The position numbers and the translations under genes are program-made. From Pseudomonas reidholzensis (GTDB taxonomy: Bacteria; Pseudomonadota; Gammaproteobacteria; Pseudomonadales; Pseudomonadaceae): a DNA stretch of 64,000 nucleotides. Below, in pieces: positions 19,318 to 28,840 of this stretch. How positions within the stretch are numbered: the first letter of the stretch is position 1; every line of letters begins with the position of its first letter. Where the stretch lies: the NCBI RefSeq assembly GCF_900536025.1, contig NZ_UNOZ01000004.1, positions 143,700 to 207,699 of the forward strand, given 5' to 3'. The notes under the pieces are model-generated. The model was not told the origin of the DNA. It saw nothing but the letters and a program-made list of their open reading frames with translations, and searched no databases.

Positions 19318-20508
19318 ATGCGCGACTGCGACAATAATTCAGGGTTTTCCACGCGAGCGATCCACCACGGCTACGACCCGCTGTCGCACGGCGGGGCATT
19401 GGTGCCGCCGGTCTACCAGACCGCCACCTTCGCATTCCCGACCGTCGAATACGGCGCGGCGTGCTTTGCCGGGCAAGAGCCCGGGCACTTCTACAGTCGC
19501 ATCTCCAACCCGACCCTGGCCCTGCTGGAACAGCGCATGGCTTCACTGGAGGGCGGTGAGGCAGGGCTGGCCCTGGCCTCGGGCATGGGCGCGATCACCT
19601 CGACCTTGTGGACCCTGCTGCGGCCCGGCGACGAGCTGATCGTCGGGCGCACGCTGTATGGCTGCACCTTTGCCTTCCTGCACCACGGCATCGGCGAATT
19701 CGGGGTCAAGGTCCAGCATGTCGACCTCAACGACCTGCAGGCGCTACGTGCAGCGATCACCCCGAAAACACGGATGATCTACTTCGAATCGCCGGCCAAC
19801 CCCAACATGCAACTGGTCGATATCGCCGCCGTGGTCGGCGTGGCTCGTGAGCACTCGGTGCAGGTGGTGGTCGACAACACCTACTGCACGCCTTACCTGC
19901 AACGCCCGCTGGAACTGGGCGTGGACCTGGTGGTGCATTCGGCGACCAAGTACCTCAGTGGCCATGGCGATATCACCGCCGGGCTGGTGGTCGGGCGCAA
20001 GGCGCTGGTCGATCGCATTCGCCTCGAAGGGCTGAAGGACATGACCGGCGCGGTGCTCTCGCCGCACGACGCCTCGCTGCTGATGCGCGGGATCAAGACC
20101 CTGGCCCTGCGCATGGACCGGCATTGCGCCAATGCCGCGCAGGTGGCGGCCTTCCTCGAGGCTCAGCCGCAGGTGGAGCTGCTGCATTACCCAGGGCTGG
20201 CGAGCTTCCCGCAGTACGCATTGGCGCAACGGCAGATGCGTTTGCCGGGCGGCATGCTGGCCTTCGAGCTGAAGGGCGGCATCGAGGCGGGCAGGCGCTT
20301 CATGAATGCCTTGCAGCTGTTCAGCCGGGCGGTCAGCCTGGGCGATGCCGAGTCGCTGGCGCAGCATCCGGCGAGCATGACCCACTCCAGCTATACGCCG
20401 CAGGAGCGGGCCGCGCATGGCATCTCCGAAGGGCTGGTGCGGCTGTCGGTGGGGTTGGAGGATATCGAGGACCTGATTGCCGATATCGAGCAGGCATTAG
20501 GGGCGTAA
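19318..20508 (+). CDS. mdeA: L-methionine gamma-lyase
   Basis: The 396-residue PLP enzyme is very similar to the characterised P. putida methionine gamma-lyase. Catalytic Tyr114 and Cys116 (RTLYGCTF) and PLP-binding Lys211 (HSATKYLSGHGD) fall at the same residue numbers. Cys116 separates it from cystathionine gamma-lyases. It breaks methionine into methanethiol, 2-oxobutyrate and ammonia in the cytoplasm. The ATG at 19318 follows ACGAGG. It appears as a single gene next to its Lrp-type regulator; the 2-oxobutyrate dehydrogenase gene (mdeB) found beside it in P. putida is absent here. Confidence 0.94.
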   Translation: MRDCDNNSGFSTRAIHHGYDPLSHGGALVPPVYQTATFAFPTVEYGAACFAGQEPGHFYSRISNPTLALLEQRMASLEGGEAGLALASGMGAITSTLWTLLRPGDELIVGRTLYGCTFAFLHHGIGEFGVKVQHVDLNDLQALRAAITPKTRMIYFESPANPNMQLVDIAAVVGVAREHSVQVVVDNTYCTPYLQRPLELGVDLVVHSATKYLSGHGDITAGLVVGRKALVDRIRLEGLKDMTGAVLSPHDASLLMRGIKTLALRMDRHCANAAQVAAFLEAQPQVELLHYPGLASFPQYALAQRQMRLPGGMLAFELKGGIEAGRRFMNALQLFSRAVSLGDAESLAQHPASMTHSSYTPQERAAHGISEGLVRLSVGLEDIEDLIADIEQALGA

Positions 20509-20573
20509 GGCTGAGGATATACGTTGGGTTTTTCGCGGGTAACCCTCCACTGGACTTTGTAACGACGCCTCAC

Positions 20574-20737
20574 CCTGTGGGAGCGGGCTCGCCCGCGAAC
20601 GAGGGCAAAGCCCTCGCCGTACATCGAGGGTGCTACAGCCGGCCTCTTCGCGGGCAAGCCCGCTCCCACAGGGACCCTGCTAAAGCAATGAAATGGCATC
20701 CATTCTGTGGGAGCGGGTTCACCCGCGAAGAGGCCTG
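20574..20737. repeat. Cluster of three REP units
   Basis: REP cores occur at about 20576-20600, 20641-20671 and 20706-20733, with the middle unit inverted relative to the other two. They fill the gap between the convergent mdeA and zapG genes. Confidence 0.85.
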
Positions 20738-20751
20738 ACCCGCAAGGCACA

Positions 20752-20777
20752 AAAAAGGCCCCTCACGAGGCCTTTGT
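20752..20777 (-). terminator. Intrinsic terminator of zapG
   Basis: The stem AAAGGCC-cctcacga-GGCCTTT is flanked by AAAAAA on the left, which becomes a T-run for minus-strand transcripts. It lies 15 bases beyond the zapG stop. Confidence 0.85.
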
Positions 20778-20791
20778 TCATTGCATCCGGA

Positions 20792-21229
20792 TCAACGCTT
20801 GAGGCCGTAGCTCTCGTCGAGCATGCCCGGCGAGTTCGGCGCCTTGGGCGCGTAGTCACGCGGTACTTCCGCGGTGTCTTTCGGCGGCGTCAGGCGGTCG
20901 CGTGGACCTTGCGCAGCTTCGGAGTGCAGGGCGGCCAGCAGGCGCTGACGGGTCAGCTCGTCGAGTGCCAGGCGGTTGGCACCGTCGGCCAGGTGGTCCT
21001 GGACGTCCTGGTAGCTCTGGGTCAGGCGCTGGACCAGGGCTGCGGTGCTGTTGAAGTGCGTCACCACTTCGTTCTGATAACTGTCGAAACGCTGCTGGAT
21101 ATCATCCAGCTGACGTTGCGTGCTGCTCGGCGCAGCGTTGGGCAGCAGGCGGGCCACGACGAAGCCGGCGACTACGCCGACGACCAGGGCCAGGGTCGGC
21201 AACAACCAAACAAGGAGCGAGAGTTCCAC
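20792..21229 (-). CDS. zapG: ZapG/YhcB family inner membrane protein (DUF1043)
   Basis: The 145-residue protein has an N-terminal membrane helix (LLVWLLPTLALVVGVVAGFVVARLL). A coiled-coil region follows (QRQLDDIQQRFDSYQNEVVTHFNSTAALVQRLTQSYQDVQDHLADGA), then a disordered Pro-rich tail, matching YhcB. In E. coli this protein links cell envelope growth and division. It starts with GTG at 21229 after the RBS AGGAAGGA. It is divergent from the alpha/beta hydrolase gene. Confidence 0.88.
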   Translation of the reverse strand: MELSLLVWLLPTLALVVGVVAGFVVARLLPNAAPSSTQRQLDDIQQRFDSYQNEVVTHFNSTAALVQRLTQSYQDVQDHLADGANRLALDELTRQRLLAALHSEAAQGPRDRLTPPKDTAEVPRDYAPKAPNSPGMLDESYGLKR

Positions 21230-21368
21230 GAGTCCTTCCTCTATAAACGGCTTTGCTTTACGTTAACGGCTCAGACCTGCGCTGTATACCGCGAGCGATC
21301 GCAAATATTTCAGAACAGAATTCATCAGCTAGACGAGTCGACCCTTCCTGAGGTCACGGAGTAGTGCT

Positions 21369-22004
21369 TTGCTTATCCGCGAAACCCCCTTGTTCATCGA
21401 TGGCCCCTGCGGCCAACTGGAAGCCCTGCTGCTGGAAGTCGCCGATGCCCGCGGCATCGTGGTGATCTGCCACCCCAACCCGGTCCAGGGCGGCACCATG
21501 CTCAACAAGGTGGTTTCGACCCTGCAGCGCACCGCCCGCGATGCCGGTTACAGCACGTTACGCTTCAACTACCGCGGTGTCGGCCAGAGCGCCGGCAGCC
21601 ATGACATGGGCGCCGGCGAAGTGCAGGACGCCGAGGCGGTGGCCGCCTGGGTGCGTGCCAACCACCCCGCGCAGGCGCTGGTGCTGATGGGCTTCTCGTT
21701 TGGTGGCTTTGTCGCCGCCAGCCTGGCCGGGCGCCTCGAGGCCCAGGGCGAGACACTGCAGCAGCTGTTCATGGTCGCGCCTGCGGTCATGCGTCTGAAT
21801 GAAGATTTCCCGTTGCCGCAGCGCTGCCCGCTGACAGTGATCCAGCCGGAGACCGACGAAGTGGTCGATCCGCAGCGGGTTTACGCATGGTCCGACAGCC
21901 TGTCGCGCCCCCATGAGCTGCTGAAAGTGGCAGAATGCGGACACTTTTTCCATGGCAAGCTGACCGATCTGAAGGATCTGGTGCTGCCGCGTCTCTCGAA
22001 CTGA
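21369..22004 (+). CDS. Alpha/beta hydrolase (YfbB/PA4440-like serine hydrolase)
   Basis: The 211-residue hydrolase has [16 protein letters not shown] (an oxyanion-type HPxPxxGGxxxN motif), [11 protein letters not shown], nucleophile elbow [16 protein letters not shown] with the Asp, and [10 protein letters not shown] with the His. It belongs to the small group of HPNPLxGG hydrolases whose substrates are unknown. The start is TTG at 21369, seven bases after GGAG. trpS begins 26 bases after the stop, so the two are likely one transcript. Confidence 0.88.
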   Translation: MLIRETPLFIDGPCGQLEALLLEVADARGIVVICHPNPVQGGTMLNKVVSTLQRTARDAGYSTLRFNYRGVGQSAGSHDMGAGEVQDAEAVAAWVRANHPAQALVLMGFSFGGFVAASLAGRLEAQGETLQQLFMVAPAVMRLNEDFPLPQRCPLTVIQPETDEVVDPQRVYAWSDSLSRPHELLKVAECGHFFHGKLTDLKDLVLPRLSN

Positions 22005-22029
22005 GCCAAGCCTGATCAAGCGATTACCC

Positions 22030-23379
22030 ATGACTACGCGCATCCTTACCGGTATCACCACCACCGGCACCCCGCACCTGGGCAACTACGCCGGCGCCAT
22101 CCGCCCGGCCATTCTCGCCAGCCAGCAGCCCGGTGCCGACTCGTTCTACTTCCTGGCCGACTACCACGCGCTGATCAAGTGCGATGACCCGCTGCGCATC
22201 CAGCGCTCGCGCCTGGAAATCGCCGCGACCTGGCTGGCCGGTGGCCTCGACCCGGACAAGGTGACCTTCTACCGCCAGTCGGACATCCCCGAGATCCCCG
22301 AGCTGACCTGGTTGCTCACCTGTGTCGCCGGCAAGGGCCTGCTCAACCGCGCCCACGCCTACAAGGCCTCGGTCGACAAGAACCTGGAAAACGGCGAAGA
22401 CCCGGACGCCGGCGTCACCATGGGCCTGTTCAGCTACCCGGTGCTGATGGCCGCCGACATCCTCATGTTCAACGCGCACAAGGTGCCGGTGGGCCGTGAC
22501 CAGATCCAGCACGTGGAAATGGCCCGCGACATCGGTCAGCGCTTCAACCACCTGTTCGGCCAGGGCAAGGACTTCTTCGCCCTGCCGGAAGCGGTGATCG
22601 AGGAGAGCGTGGCGACCTTGCCGGGCCTGGACGGTCGCAAGATGTCCAAGAGCTACGACAACACCATCCCGCTGTTCGCCAGCGCCAAGGACATGAAAGA
22701 CGCGATCTCGCGCATCGTCACCGACTCGCGCGCACCGGGCGAGGCCAAGGACCCGGACAATTCGCACCTGTTCACCCTGTTCCAGGCCTTCTCGACGCCG
22801 GCGCAATCCGCCGAATTCCGCGACGAGCTGTTGCAGGGCCTGGGTTGGGGCGAAGCCAAGCAGCGCCTGTTCCAGCTGCTCGACGGCCAGTTGGCCGCGC
22901 CGCGCGAGCACTACCTGCAGCTGATCGCCCGCCCGGCCGACCTCGAGGACATCCTCCTGGCCGGCGCCGCCAAGGCCCGCAAGACTGCCACCCCGTTCCT
23001 CGAGCAACTGCGCGAGGCGGTAGGCCTGCGCTCGTTCCGCAGCAGCGTGCAGAACACCGGCGAAGTGAAGAAGAAGGCCGCCAAGAGCGCCCGCTTCGTC
23101 AGCTTCCGCGACGAAGACGGCAGCTTCCGCTTCCGCCTGCTGGCCGCTGACGGCGAGCAACTGCTGCTCTCGCGCAGCTTCGCCGACGGCAAGAGCGCCG
23201 GCGCGGTCAGCAAGCAGCTGCAGCAAGGTGGCGACGCCGACGTGCGTGTCGACGGCCTGGGCTTTGCCCTGTGGCTGGACGGCGAGCACGTGGCCGACGG
23301 GCCGCAGTTGGCCGACGCCGACGCCCGTGACGCCGCCGTCTCTGCCCTGCGCCAGGCACTGCAACCGCAACAGGACTGA
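22030..23379 (+). CDS. trpS: Tryptophan-tRNA ligase with C-terminal extension
   Basis: The 449-residue class I synthetase has the HIGH-type motif TPHLGNYAG (14-22) and KMSKS ([10 protein letters not shown], about 202-211). E. coli TrpS has 334 residues; this one carries about 100 extra at the C-terminus (from ~350). The extra part includes [21 protein letters not shown] and [19 protein letters not shown], resembling the YegP/DUF1508 fold. The long form is normal for pseudomonads. It charges tRNA-Trp in the cytoplasm. A terminator follows. Confidence 0.95.
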   Translation: MTTRILTGITTTGTPHLGNYAGAIRPAILASQQPGADSFYFLADYHALIKCDDPLRIQRSRLEIAATWLAGGLDPDKVTFYRQSDIPEIPELTWLLTCVAGKGLLNRAHAYKASVDKNLENGEDPDAGVTMGLFSYPVLMAADILMFNAHKVPVGRDQIQHVEMARDIGQRFNHLFGQGKDFFALPEAVIEESVATLPGLDGRKMSKSYDNTIPLFASAKDMKDAISRIVTDSRAPGEAKDPDNSHLFTLFQAFSTPAQSAEFRDELLQGLGWGEAKQRLFQLLDGQLAAPREHYLQLIARPADLEDILLAGAAKARKTATPFLEQLREAVGLRSFRSSVQNTGEVKKKAAKSARFVSFRDEDGSFRFRLLAADGEQLLLSRSFADGKSAGAVSKQLQQGGDADVRVDGLGFALWLDGEHVADGPQLADADARDAAVSALRQALQPQQD

Positions 23380-23410
23380 GGCATTTCGCCGCAAGTCTGA
23401 TTGCCATTAT

Positions 23411-23445
23411 GCGGGCCCGTCGCTACAGTGACGGCCCGCTTTTGT
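23411..23445 (+). terminator. Intrinsic terminator of trpS
   Basis: The stem GCGGGCC(c)GTC/GACGGCCCGC is followed by TTTTGTT, 32 bases after the trpS stop. Confidence 0.85.
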
Positions 23446-23462
23446 TACCTCGCTAACGAATT

Positions 23463-24557
23463 ATGACGCCCTTAGAACGATATCAAGCAGATCTGAAACG
23501 TCCCGATTTCTTCCATGACGCGGCGCAGGAAACAGCGGTGCGTCATTTGCAGCGTCTGTACGACGATCTGATCGCGGCGCAGAACAACAAGCCCGGCATG
23601 TTCGGCAAGCTGTTCGGCAAGAAGGACCAGACCCCGGTCAAGGGCCTGTACTTCTGGGGCGGGGTAGGCCGGGGCAAGACCTACCTGGTGGACACCTTCT
23701 TCGAAGCGCTGCCGTTCGAGCAGAAGATGCGCACCCACTTCCACCGCTTCATGAAGCGCGTGCACGAAGAGATGCGCACCCTCAAGGGTGAGAAGAACCC
23801 GCTGACGGTCATTGCCAAGCGCTTCTCGCAGGAAGCCCGGGTGATCTGCTTCGACGAATTCTTCGTCTCCGACATCACCGACGCGATGATCCTCGGCACG
23901 CTGATGGAAGAGCTGTTCAAGAACGGCGTCTCGCTGGTGGCGACCTCCAACATCGTCCCGGACGGCCTGTACAAGGACGGCCTGCAGCGGGCGCGGTTCC
24001 TCCCGGCAATCGCCATGATCAAGCAGTTCACCGACGTGGTGAACGTCGACAGCGGGGTCGACTACCGCCTGCGTCACCTGGAGCAGGCCGAGCTGTTCCA
24101 CTTCCCGCTGGATGCCGCCGCGCACGAGAGCCTGCGCCAGAGCTTCAAGGCGCTGACGCCGGAATGCACCCAGGCCGTCGAAAACGACGTGCTGATGATC
24201 GAGAACCGCGAGATCGTCGCCCTGCGTACCTGCGACGACGTCGCCTGGTTCGACTTCCGCGCCCTGTGCGACGGGCCGCGCAGCCAGAACGACTACATCG
24301 AACTGGGCAAGATCTTCCATGCCGTGCTGCTGAGCAATGTCGAGCAGATGGGCGTGGCCACCGATGACATCGCCCGGCGGTTCATCAACATGGTGGACGA
24401 GTTCTACGACCGCAACGTCAAGCTGATCATCTCTGCCGAGGTCGAGCTGAAGGACCTGTACACCGGTGGCCGCCTGAGCTTCGAGTTCCAGCGGACCCTG
24501 AGCCGGTTGCTGGAGATGCAGTCGCACGAGTTCCTGTCGCGCGCGCACAAGCCCTGA
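23463..24557 (+). CDS. zapE: Cell division ATPase ZapE (AFG1 family)
   Basis: The 364-residue AFG1-like ATPase has Walker A GGVGRGKTYLVD (about residues 68-79), FHRFMKRVH, Walker B RVICFDEFFVSDITDA, and the conserved SNIVPDGLYKDGLQRARFLP and RRFINMVDEFYDRNVKLI. In E. coli ZapE acts on the Z-ring during division. The ATG at 23463 lies in a short gap after the trpS terminator. In many gamma-proteobacteria zapE, rplM-rpsI and petABC are close together, as here, although glxA-like and tas genes have come between. Confidence 0.94.
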   Translation: MTPLERYQADLKRPDFFHDAAQETAVRHLQRLYDDLIAAQNNKPGMFGKLFGKKDQTPVKGLYFWGGVGRGKTYLVDTFFEALPFEQKMRTHFHRFMKRVHEEMRTLKGEKNPLTVIAKRFSQEARVICFDEFFVSDITDAMILGTLMEELFKNGVSLVATSNIVPDGLYKDGLQRARFLPAIAMIKQFTDVVNVDSGVDYRLRHLEQAELFHFPLDAAAHESLRQSFKALTPECTQAVENDVLMIENREIVALRTCDDVAWFDFRALCDGPRSQNDYIELGKIFHAVLLSNVEQMGVATDDIARRFINMVDEFYDRNVKLIISAEVELKDLYTGGRLSFEFQRTLSRLLEMQSHEFLSRAHKP

Positions 24558-24590
24558 CAGCAGCTGCACGCTTCACGCTGCAAGCGACAA

Positions 24591-24630
24591 GAAAAAGCCA
24601 GAGCAGTCCGCGAACTGCTCTGGCTTTTTC
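24591..24630. terminator. Bidirectional terminator between zapE and the GlxA-type regulator
   Basis: The long stem AAAAAGCCAGAGCAGT/ACTGCTCTGGCTTTTTC has an A-run on the left and a T-run on the right, so it can end both convergent genes. Confidence 0.93.
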
Positions 24631-24668
24631 TTTTCTCTGCCCTTGAAGCTCAACGCTTGGTGCTGCCT

Positions 24669-25673
24669 TCAAGCCTCTTGCATGAACTGCTGGCGATACT
24701 GGTTAGGCGACAGCTCGGTGTGCTGACGGAACAGCCGGGCAAAGAAGCTGGCATCGTCATACCCCACCTCGTAACTGATGGTCTTGATGCTCTTGCGGGT
24801 GCTCGACAGCAGGCCCTTGGCCGTCTCGATGCGCAGCCGCTGCAGGTAATGCAGCGGCTTGTCGCCGGTGGCGGTCTGGAAGCGGCGCATGAAGTTGCGA
24901 ATGCTCATGCCGTGGTTGCGGGCCACGTCCTCGAAGCGGAACTTGTCGGCGAAGTGCTCTTCGAGCCAGTGCTGGATCTGCAGGATGATCAGGTCCTGGT
25001 GCAGCTTCTGCCCGCCAAAGCCCATGCGCCCAGGGGTATAGCTGCGCTGCACTTCATAGAGGATGTCGCGGGCCACGGCGCGGGCCACGTTGGCCCCGCA
25101 GAAGCGCTCGATCAGGTAGATGTACAGGTCGCAGGCCGATGTCGTGCCGCCGGCGCAGTACAGGTTGTCGGCGTCGGTCAGGTGCTTGTCCTGGTTCAGG
25201 CGCACCTTGGGGAAGCGCTCGGCGAAGCTGGTGAAGAAGCGCCAGTAGGTGGTCGCCTCCTTGCCATCGAGCAGGCCGGCCTCGGCCAGCCAGAACACGC
25301 CACTGGCCTCGCCGCAGAGCACCGCGCCACGCGCATGCTGCTCACGCAGCCAGGGCAGGACCTGGGGGTACTGTTGCAAGAGGTTGTCGAAGTCGTCCCA
25401 GAACGCCGGGAGGATGATCACATCGGCATCGCCCAGGCCGCCGTCGACCGGCACCTGCACATTGCTGAAGCTGTCCACCGGTTGCCCATCGGGGCTCACC
25501 AGGCAGATCTCGAACATCGGTTGCAGGCCCAGGCCCAGCTGTTTGCTGTAGCGCAGGCTGGCCAGGTGGAAGAAATCCTTGGCCTGCATCAGTGTCGATG
25601 CGAACACGTTATCGACAGCCAGAATGCTGACGCGCCGCAGTGAAGCGGGGGGTTGGGTAAACATCATTGTCAT
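24669..25673 (-). CDS. GlxA-family transcriptional regulator (DJ-1/GATase-like + AraC HTH)
   Basis: The 334-residue protein has an N-terminal DJ-1/PfpI-like sensor domain (VSILAVDNVFAS, GDADVIILPAFWDDF, GAVLCGEASGVFWLAEAGLLDG with the elbow Cys). A C-terminal AraC domain with two HTH motifs follows (FEDVARNHGMSIRNFMRRFQTATGDKPLHYL and ISYEVGYDDASFFARLFRQHTELSPNQYRQQF). It resembles regulators of quaternary amine and amino acid catabolism such as GbdR, CdhR and ArgR, but no neighbouring catabolic operon shows its target. The tas-like gene lies about 175 bases upstream on the same strand. Confidence 0.88.
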   Translation of the reverse strand: MTMMFTQPPASLRRVSILAVDNVFASTLMQAKDFFHLASLRYSKQLGLGLQPMFEICLVSPDGQPVDSFSNVQVPVDGGLGDADVIILPAFWDDFDNLLQQYPQVLPWLREQHARGAVLCGEASGVFWLAEAGLLDGKEATTYWRFFTSFAERFPKVRLNQDKHLTDADNLYCAGGTTSACDLYIYLIERFCGANVARAVARDILYEVQRSYTPGRMGFGGQKLHQDLIILQIQHWLEEHFADKFRFEDVARNHGMSIRNFMRRFQTATGDKPLHYLQRLRIETAKGLLSSTRKSIKTISYEVGYDDASFFARLFRQHTELSPNQYRQQFMQEA

Positions 25674-25753
25674 TGTTCTTATAGGGTAGAGTGGTCAATC
25701 ACCGGCTGGATCGTCTTATTTTTTGGCGATTGTGTCTACCCCGCTGGATCCAC

Positions 25754-25836
25754 GCCGCCTGCTTCGCGGGTAAACCCGCTCCCACAAGGTCTGCAGTCCT
25801 CCCTGTAGGAGCGGGTTTACCCGCGAAGCAGGCGCC
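25754..25836. repeat. REP pair (inverted)
   Basis: Two facing REP units (gcgggtaaacccgctcc and complement) with GCCTGCTTCG/CGAAGCAGGC arms lie between the GlxA-type and tas-like genes. Confidence 0.88.
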
Positions 25837-25847
25837 GCAGTGTTCGA

Positions 25848-26888
25848 TCAGGGCGCCGGGTTTGGCTGATCCTGGTGCACCGCCTCGATCGCTGCCAACA
25901 GCTCGTCACTGAGCACCAGTTCGGTACTCGCCAGGTTGCTCTCCAGTTGCTCCAGGGTCGTAGCGCCAATGATGTTGCTGGTCACGAACGGCTGCCGGGT
26001 GACGAACGCCAGGGCCATCTGCGCAGGGTCCAGGCCATGCTCGCGGGCCACCTGCACATAACGGCTGCAGGCCGCGACCGTCTGCGGGTTGGAGTAGCGA
26101 GAAAAGCGGCTGAACAGGGTCAGGCGGGCGTTTTCAGGTCGTGCACCGTTCTCGAACTTGCCCGAGAGCATGCCAAACGCCAGCGGCGAGTAGGCCAGCA
26201 ACCCGCACTGCTCGCGGATCGCGACTTCCGCTAGGCCCACCTCGAAGCTGCGGTTGAGCAGGTTGTAGGGGTTCTGGATCGACACCGCACGCGGCCAGCC
26301 GCGGCTCTCTGCCAGGTGCAGGAACTTCATCGTGCCCCACGGGGTTTCATTGGACAGGCCGATGTGGCGGATCTTGCCGGCACGCACCTGCTCGTCGAGC
26401 ACCTCGAGGGTTTCTTCCAGCGGCGTGAAGTGGTCCTGCGGCAGGTGCTGGTAGCCCAGCTTGCCGAAGAAGTTGGTGTTGCGCTCCGGCCAGTGCAGTT
26501 GGTACAGGTCGATGCGGTCGGTGTGCAGGTGCTTGAGGCTTTCGTCCAGCGCGGCAACGATGTGCTGGCGGTTGTGCTTGAGCTGGCCGTCGCGGATATG
26601 GCTGATGCCGTTGCCGGGGCCGGCCACCTTGCTCGCCAGGATCCAGTCGTCGCGGTCGCCGTTGGCCTTGAACCAGTTGCCGATGATGCGCTCGGTGGCG
26701 GCGTAGGTTTCCGGGCGGGGCGGCACCGGGTACATCTCGGCGGTGTCGATGAAGTTGATCCCGCCGGCCTTGGCCCGGGCGATCTGCTCGAAGGCCTGGG
26801 CCTGATCGTTCTGCTCTCCCCAGGTCATCGTGCCCAGGCACAGGGCGCTGACGTTGAGGTCGGTACGGCCGAGCTTGCGGTGTTCCAT
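25848..26888 (-). CDS. tas: NADP(H)-dependent aldo/keto reductase, Tas family
   Basis: The 346-residue TIM-barrel protein matches E. coli Tas throughout: CLGTMTWGEQN, FIDTAEMYPVPPRPET (catalytic Asp and Tyr), DLYQLHWPERNTNFFGKLGY, IQNPYNLLNRSFEVGLAEV, FSRFSRYSN and NIIGATTLEQLESNL. Aldo/keto reductases reduce carbonyls with NADPH; the Tas substrate is not firmly known. The ATG at 26888 begins MEHRKLGRTDLNVSALCLG. It is divergent from rplM. Confidence 0.9.
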   Translation of the reverse strand: MEHRKLGRTDLNVSALCLGTMTWGEQNDQAQAFEQIARAKAGGINFIDTAEMYPVPPRPETYAATERIIGNWFKANGDRDDWILASKVAGPGNGISHIRDGQLKHNRQHIVAALDESLKHLHTDRIDLYQLHWPERNTNFFGKLGYQHLPQDHFTPLEETLEVLDEQVRAGKIRHIGLSNETPWGTMKFLHLAESRGWPRAVSIQNPYNLLNRSFEVGLAEVAIREQCGLLAYSPLAFGMLSGKFENGARPENARLTLFSRFSRYSNPQTVAACSRYVQVAREHGLDPAQMALAFVTRQPFVTSNIIGATTLEQLESNLASTELVLSDELLAAIEAVHQDQPNPAP

Positions 26889-27075
26889 GCGGGTGACGCT
26901 CCTTGGGGAAATAAAAACCCATCAAATCAGGTTGAAATTTTTTCCGCAATCTGGATAATTCTGCCCCTCTCCGTTCTGCGGAAGTGATGCACTGCTTAAC
27001 GAGAGTAACCCCGCCGAATATTGGACGTGCCCGACCCGAGCCCCCAATAGCGTCCGTATCCGGCTGCGCGCTTGC

Positions 27076-27104
27076 TTGTCAAGCTGTGCACTATCCAGTA
27101 AGAT
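27076..27104 (+). promoter_or_regulatory. Sigma70 promoter of rplM-rpsI
   Basis: TTGTCA (27076-27081) and TAAGAT (27099-27104) are separated by exactly 17 bases. Transcription would start near 27111, leaving a leader of about 40 bases. The leader is long enough for L13 autoregulation as known in E. coli, but I see no clear structure. Confidence 0.8.
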
Positions 27105-27149
27105 TCGCCGTCTATTTTTCGCTGGGCGGCCTCTGAGGCTTTAGAGATA

Positions 27150-27578
27150 ATGAAAACTTTTACTGCTAAACCAGAAACAGTAAAGCGCGACTGGTTCGTC
27201 GTCGACGCCGCTGGTCAGACCCTGGGTCGTCTGGCTACCGAAATCGCTCGTCGTCTGCGTGGCAAGCACAAAGCTGAATACACCCCTCACGTTGACACCG
27301 GCGACTACATCGTCGTCATCAACGCCGAGCAGGTACGTGTCACTGGTGCCAAAACTACTGACAAGATGTACTACTCCCACTCCGGCTTCCCAGGTGGCAT
27401 CAAGGAAATCAGCTTCGACAAGCTGCAAGCCAAAGCCCCTGAGCGTATCATCGAGACCGCGGTCAAAGGCATGCTGCCTAAGAACCCGCTGGGTCGCGAC
27501 ATGTATCGCAAGCTGAAAGTGTACAAGGGTGCTGTTCACCCACACACTGCTCAGCAGCCACAAGAACTGAAGGTCTAA
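27150..27578 (+). CDS. rplM: 50S ribosomal protein L13
   Basis: The 142-residue protein matches bacterial L13: [76 protein letters not shown] and [13 protein letters not shown]. It is an early-assembly protein of the large subunit. It is followed 13 bases later by rpsI, the usual pair. Codon use is biased to highly expressed codons (gct, cgt, aaa), unlike its neighbours. Confidence 0.98.
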   Translation: MKTFTAKPETVKRDWFVVDAAGQTLGRLATEIARRLRGKHKAEYTPHVDTGDYIVVINAEQVRVTGAKTTDKMYYSHSGFPGGIKEISFDKLQAKAPERIIETAVKGMLPKNPLGRDMYRKLKVYKGAVHPHTAQQPQELKV

Positions 27579-27591
27579 GGGGTAGTTCATT

Positions 27592-27984
27592 ATGTCGGCG
27601 ACTCAAAATTACGGCACTGGCCGTCGCAAGACCGCAACCGCTCGCGTTTTCCTGCGTCCAGGTACCGGTAACATCTCGATCAACAACCGTCCTCTGGACA
27701 CCTTCTTCGGTCGCGAAACCGCTCGCATGGTTGTTCGCCAGCCGCTCGAGCTGACCGAGAACGTTGCCAAGTTCGACATCTACGTCACCGTTTCCGGTGG
27801 TGGTGTCAGCGGTCAAGCCGGTGCGATCCGTCACGGTATCACCCGCGCTCTGATGGCTTACGACGAAACCCTGCGCCCGGCCCTGCGCCGCGCTGGCTTC
27901 GTTACCCGCGACGCCCGTGAAGTTGAGCGTAAGAAAGTGGGCCTGCGTAAAGCACGTAAGCGTCCTCAGTACTCCAAGCGTTAA
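27592..27984 (+). CDS. rpsI: 30S ribosomal protein S9
   Basis: The 130-residue protein has [52 protein letters not shown] and the basic tail [10 protein letters not shown], whose last residues reach the ribosomal P site. It is co-transcribed with rplM and followed by a strong terminator. Confidence 0.98.
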   Translation: MSATQNYGTGRRKTATARVFLRPGTGNISINNRPLDTFFGRETARMVVRQPLELTENVAKFDIYVTVSGGGVSGQAGAIRHGITRALMAYDETLRPALRRAGFVTRDAREVERKKVGLRKARKRPQYSKR

Positions 27985-28001
27985 TTTCGCTTCGGCAGTC
28001 G

Positions 28002-28037
28002 AAAAAAGCCCGGTTCCTTGGAACCGGGCTTTTTTTA
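28002..28037 (+). terminator. Intrinsic terminator of rplM-rpsI
   Basis: The stem AAGCCCGGTTCC-ttg-GGAACCGGGCTT ends in TTTTTTT, 18 bases after the rpsI stop. Confidence 0.95.
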
Positions 28038-28135
28038 TGTCTTGAACTAACCTGTCAGCATGTCGGTGACGCGTTGCCATATAGACGCAGATCAAGCAAA
28101 GCGAGGGTTGTAGCCCGGCCAGGGGGTAATCACCT

Positions 28136-28165
28136 TGTCAGCGTGTGGATTTGTTTCTTACCATG
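28136..28165 (+). promoter_or_regulatory. Candidate sigma70 promoter of petABC
   Basis: TTGTCA (28136-28141) and TACCAT (28160-28165) are 18 bases apart in the gap between the rpsI terminator and petA. The -10 matches four of six consensus bases. Confidence 0.5.
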
Positions 28166-28246
28166 GCGACCACTTTTCAACGCCACAGACTTAACTAAAT
28201 AGAGGCCTGGTTCAACAGGCCATAGCAGCTGATGGGAGAGGACTGA

Positions 28247-28840
28247 ATGAGTAATGACGGCGTCAACGCAGGCCGGCGCCGCTTCCTCGTAGCCGCCACG
28301 TCCGTGGTGGGTGCAGCGGGGGCTGTGGGGGCTGCGGTACCGTTCGTGGGGTCATGGTTTCCCAGTGCCAAGGCGAAGGCTGCCGGTGCACCGGTGAAGG
28401 TCAACATCGCCAAGGTTGAGCCGGGTCAGCAGATGGTCGCTGAGTGGCGGGGTCAGCCGGTATTCATCGTGCGGCGAACGGAAGAGATCCTCGGGAATCT
28501 CAAGAAAATCGCCGGCGAGCTTTCCGATCCAGAGTCGAAGGCATCGGTGCAGCCGACCTACGTCGACCCGCAAGTCCGCTCGATCAAACCTGAAATTCTC
28601 CTCCTCGTCGGCCTCTGTACCCACCTGGGCTGCTCGCCGACGTTCCGCCCTGAAGTGGCGCCGGTCGACCTCGGTCCGAAATGGGTGGGCGGTTACTTCT
28701 GCCCCTGCCACGGCTCCCACTACGACCTCGCTGGGCGCGTGTACAAATCGCAGCCGGCGCCCCTCAACCTGCCAGTGCCTCCGCACTCATACGAGACGGA
28801 CGACATCATCGTCATCGGCGTCGATCAGGAGAACGCATGA
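28247..28840 (+). CDS. petA: Ubiquinol-cytochrome c reductase iron-sulfur (Rieske) subunit
   Basis: The 197-residue protein has a Tat-type N-terminus (GRRRFLVAATSVVGAAGAVGAAVPF) that also serves as the membrane anchor. The Rieske 2Fe-2S ligands are in CTHLGC and CPCHGSHYD, which also supply the disulfide Cys pair. It passes electrons from ubiquinol to cytochrome c1 in complex III at the periplasmic face. Its stop overlaps the petB start (ATGA), giving the petABC operon. Confidence 0.97.
   Translation: MSNDGVNAGRRRFLVAATSVVGAAGAVGAAVPFVGSWFPSAKAKAAGAPVKVNIAKVEPGQQMVAEWRGQPVFIVRRTEEILGNLKKIAGELSDPESKASVQPTYVDPQVRSIKPEILLLVGLCTHLGCSPTFRPEVAPVDLGPKWVGGYFCPCHGSHYDLAGRVYKSQPAPLNLPVPPHSYETDDIIVIGVDQENA

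Noticed and set aside
28681..28836. Upstream extension of the petB frame into petA
   Set aside because: The cytochrome b family begins at MSKFMEW; the upstream residues come from reading petA out of frame.
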